From an uncultured bacterium (GTDB lineage: Bacteria > Krumholzibacteriota > Krumholzibacteriia > LZORAL124-64-63): a stretch of 64,000 bases of DNA. Below the pieces are notes generated by a model. It was given only the letters and a program-made list of their open reading frames with translations, did not search any database and was not told the origin of the DNA. The first letter of the stretch is position 1; the number at the start of each line of letters is the position of its first letter. The DNA is taken from contig CALMJK010000005.1 in the NCBI GenBank assembly GCA_937864225.1, forward strand, positions 1 to 64,000. The letters are read 5' to 3'. Shown piece by piece: positions 62,474 to 64,000 of this stretch. The position numbers were made by a program, and so were the translations under genes.

Positions 62474-64000
62474 TGGCGCGCCGCGTCTTTCTTCTGGGAC
62501 TGGATGGGGCTTCCTGGAACCTGCTGGACAGGTTGTTCGCTGAGGGAGCCATGCCCTGCCTGGCGCGACTGGCAGAGCAGGGCGTGCGAGCGACTCTCGA
62601 GTCAACGGTGCCGTCGGTCACGCCGGTAGCCTGGCTGTCGCTAATGACAGGATGCAATCCGGGACGGCACGGAGTGTTCGGGTTCCTCAAGTCGTCGCCA
62701 AACAACAGCTATCTGCCGCGACCGGTGAATCGCTCGGACGCGCGAGTGCCGACGATCTTCGACTACTACGACGAGGGCGGCCCGCTTGTCTCGCTCAACT
62801 TGCCAATGTCTTGGCCGGCGACGCCGATCAACGGACTCATGGTGACTGGCATGATGACGCCATTGCGGGGCCTGCGTGATTTCGAGTATCCGGCGGGGCT
62901 GTTGGCGCGTCTTGGCAAGGCGGGCATCGACTATGTGATCGATCCAAAATTCAAGGCGCGTCGAGCCAACGACAGCGACGCGATGCTCGCCGAATGGCAC
63001 GACCAGCGGCGGGAATTCCTCTCGCTCTTGACGGACATGACGCGCGCGCGCCTGGACGCCGCGCGGTTGCTCATGACAGAGGAGACATGGGACTGTTTCG
63101 TATGCGTGGAGGTCGGCACCGATCGCATCCAGCACCTCTTCTGGGATCAGCTCATGCCCGAGGACGGATCCGGTCCGGCTCGGGATCTGTTGGCCTACTA
63201 TCGCTATCTCGACGAACGCATCGGCGAGCTGGTCGCCAACCTCTCGCCCGACGACGCGCTGCTGGTGGTCTCGGACCACGGTTTCACGCGCACGCGGGGA
63301 CTGTTCCATGCCAACGAATGGTTGAGGCGCCAGGGATGGTTGACGAGACGGGTGGCCGGTCGAAGCCCCCTGTACCCGCTGAAACGGGCGCTCAACGCCG
63401 TGGGAATCACGCGCCAGCGACTGGAGCGGATCCTGAGCCAGTCGCAAGCGAGCCGGCTGCAGTTGGCGGCGTCGCACATCGACTGGGAGCGCTCCGCCGC
63501 ATACGCAGACAATCCGGGAGGAATTCGCGTTAATCTTCGAGGGCGTGAAACGCTCGGTGCCGTCGCGCCGGGGGACTTCGAGACCTTGCGCGACCAGATC
63601 GCGATCCGGCTGCGCCAGCTGGCCTCTCCCGGGGGTGGGCCACTTCTGGCGGCCGTGCACGCGAGTGGAGATCTGTACTGGGGAGACGCCCGTGAGCGAG
63701 CCTCCGACGTCGTTTTCCAGTTCCGCGATGATGAACACTGGAGCGCCTATGGCGGCGACTCCGGCGGCGAGATGTTCACGCCGACGCCCTTCCGCACCGG
63801 CGACCATCGCGCGGACGGCATCCTCATCGCCTGGGGCGGCGGCATACGACCGTCGCGCCATGACAACGAGTTGCGGTTCCGCATCTGGGACGTGCTGCCA
63901 ACGCTGCTGCACCTCAACGGCAGGGCGGTGCCGGCCATCTGCGACGGACGGGTGCTCACGGAGATCCTGACAGACCGGGGGGCTTCTCGCGTGGAAGCCG
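62473..64000 (+). CDS. Alkaline-phosphatase-superfamily phosphodiesterase, cut by the window end
   Basis: At least 509 residues, no stop before base 64000. The metal-dependent phosphohydrolase fold is recognised from LLGLDGASWNLLDR, the nucleophile threonine region SVTPVAWLSLMTGCNPGRHG, EVGTDRIQHLFWDQ and VVSDHGFTRT. This is the type I phosphodiesterase/nucleotide pyrophosphatase family. No signal peptide is seen, so the protein may be cytoplasmic. In a glycan operon it could remove or transfer phosphoryl groups; that is inference. Its ATG overlaps the flippase stop by one base (TGATG). Confidence 0.88.
   Translation, partial: MARRVFLLGLDGASWNLLDRLFAEGAMPCLARLAEQGVRATLESTVPSVTPVAWLSLMTGCNPGRHGVFGFLKSSPNNSYLPRPVNRSDARVPTIFDYYDEGGPLVSLNLPMSWPATPINGLMVTGMMTPLRGLRDFEYPAGLLARLGKAGIDYVIDPKFKARRANDSDAMLAEWHDQRREFLSLLTDMTRARLDAARLLMTEETWDCFVCVEVGTDRIQHLFWDQLMPEDGSGPARDLLAYYRYLDERIGELVANLSPDDALLVVSDHGFTRTRGLFHANEWLRRQGWLTRRVAGRSPLYPLKRALNAVGITRQRLERILSQSQASRLQLAASHIDWERSAAYADNPGGIRVNLRGRETLGAVAPGDFETLRDQIAIRLRQLASPGGGPLLAAVHASGDLYWGDARERASDVVFQFRDDEHWSAYGGDSGGEMFTPTPFRTGDHRADGILIAWGGGIRPSRHDNELRFRIWDVLPTLLHLNGRAVPAICDGRVLTEILTDRGASRVEA

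Overview
The window is about two-thirds G+C and packed with protein genes on both strands. I found no rRNA, tRNA, CRISPR array, integrase or transposase. The cell is probably a diderm bacterium: there is a Wza-type outer-membrane export lipoprotein, a probable outer-membrane beta-barrel (DUF5916 type), Wzz and Wzy-type polysaccharide proteins, and a copper-exporting P1B ATPase. A 2-oxoacid dehydrogenase complex and a malate dehydrogenase point to oxidative central metabolism. The DUF5916 protein and the odd C-terminal tail of one secreted protein recall high-GC candidate phyla near the FCB group (Krumholzibacteriota or Eisenbacteria type). That placement is only an impression and was not tested.

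Left part (1-32900), mostly housekeeping and stress genes. A sugar ABC permease is translationally coupled to a secreted GH38 alpha-mannosidase. A DUF5916 outer-membrane protein follows. A five-gene minus-strand operon (12239 down to 6762) encodes E1-alpha, E1-beta, E2, E3 and a lipoate-protein ligase, so the complex travels with an enzyme that can lipoylate it. Next come ferritin, CopA with a CopZ-like chaperone, and a phosphomannomutase that could feed the GDP-mannose pathway further right. A four-gene minus operon (20513 to 17041) encodes a small SAP/Rho_N-like basic protein, a receiver-only response regulator, a histidine kinase with a Rossmann-like N-terminus, and an exported MEMO-family protein. 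An M29 aminopeptidase, an NYN-LOTUS protein and isoaspartyl methyltransferase follow, then YceI, DUF302, malate dehydrogenase and Nudix genes. A three-gene operon encodes topoisomerase VI subunit B, an M32 carboxypeptidase and topoisomerase VI subunit A. One secreted beta-rich protein closes this part.

Right part (32922-64000), one large surface-polysaccharide locus in several divergent transcription units. It holds four glycosyltransferases, a methyltransferase, two paralogous SDR epimerases flanking GDP-mannose 4,6-dehydratase, an asparagine-synthase-like amidotransferase without its glutaminase cysteine, WecB, and two tandem MBOAT acyltransferase plus SGNH-hydrolase pairs. A WbpG-type N-acetyl-sugar amidotransferase lies in visibly less GC-rich DNA. 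A coupled trio follows (bi-domain dehydrogenase, alpha/alpha-toroid protein, DUF354). A perfect consensus sigma-70 promoter (TTGACA-N17-TATAAT at 56149-56177) then precedes the export operon: a BY-kinase-like ATPase with a broken Walker A motif, Wza, Wzz, an O-antigen-ligase-type protein, a MurJ-type flippase, and an alkaline-phosphatase-superfamily protein cut by the window end. Together these genes look able to make nucleotide sugars, assemble, flip, polymerise and export a glycan, and decorate it with acyl and amide groups.
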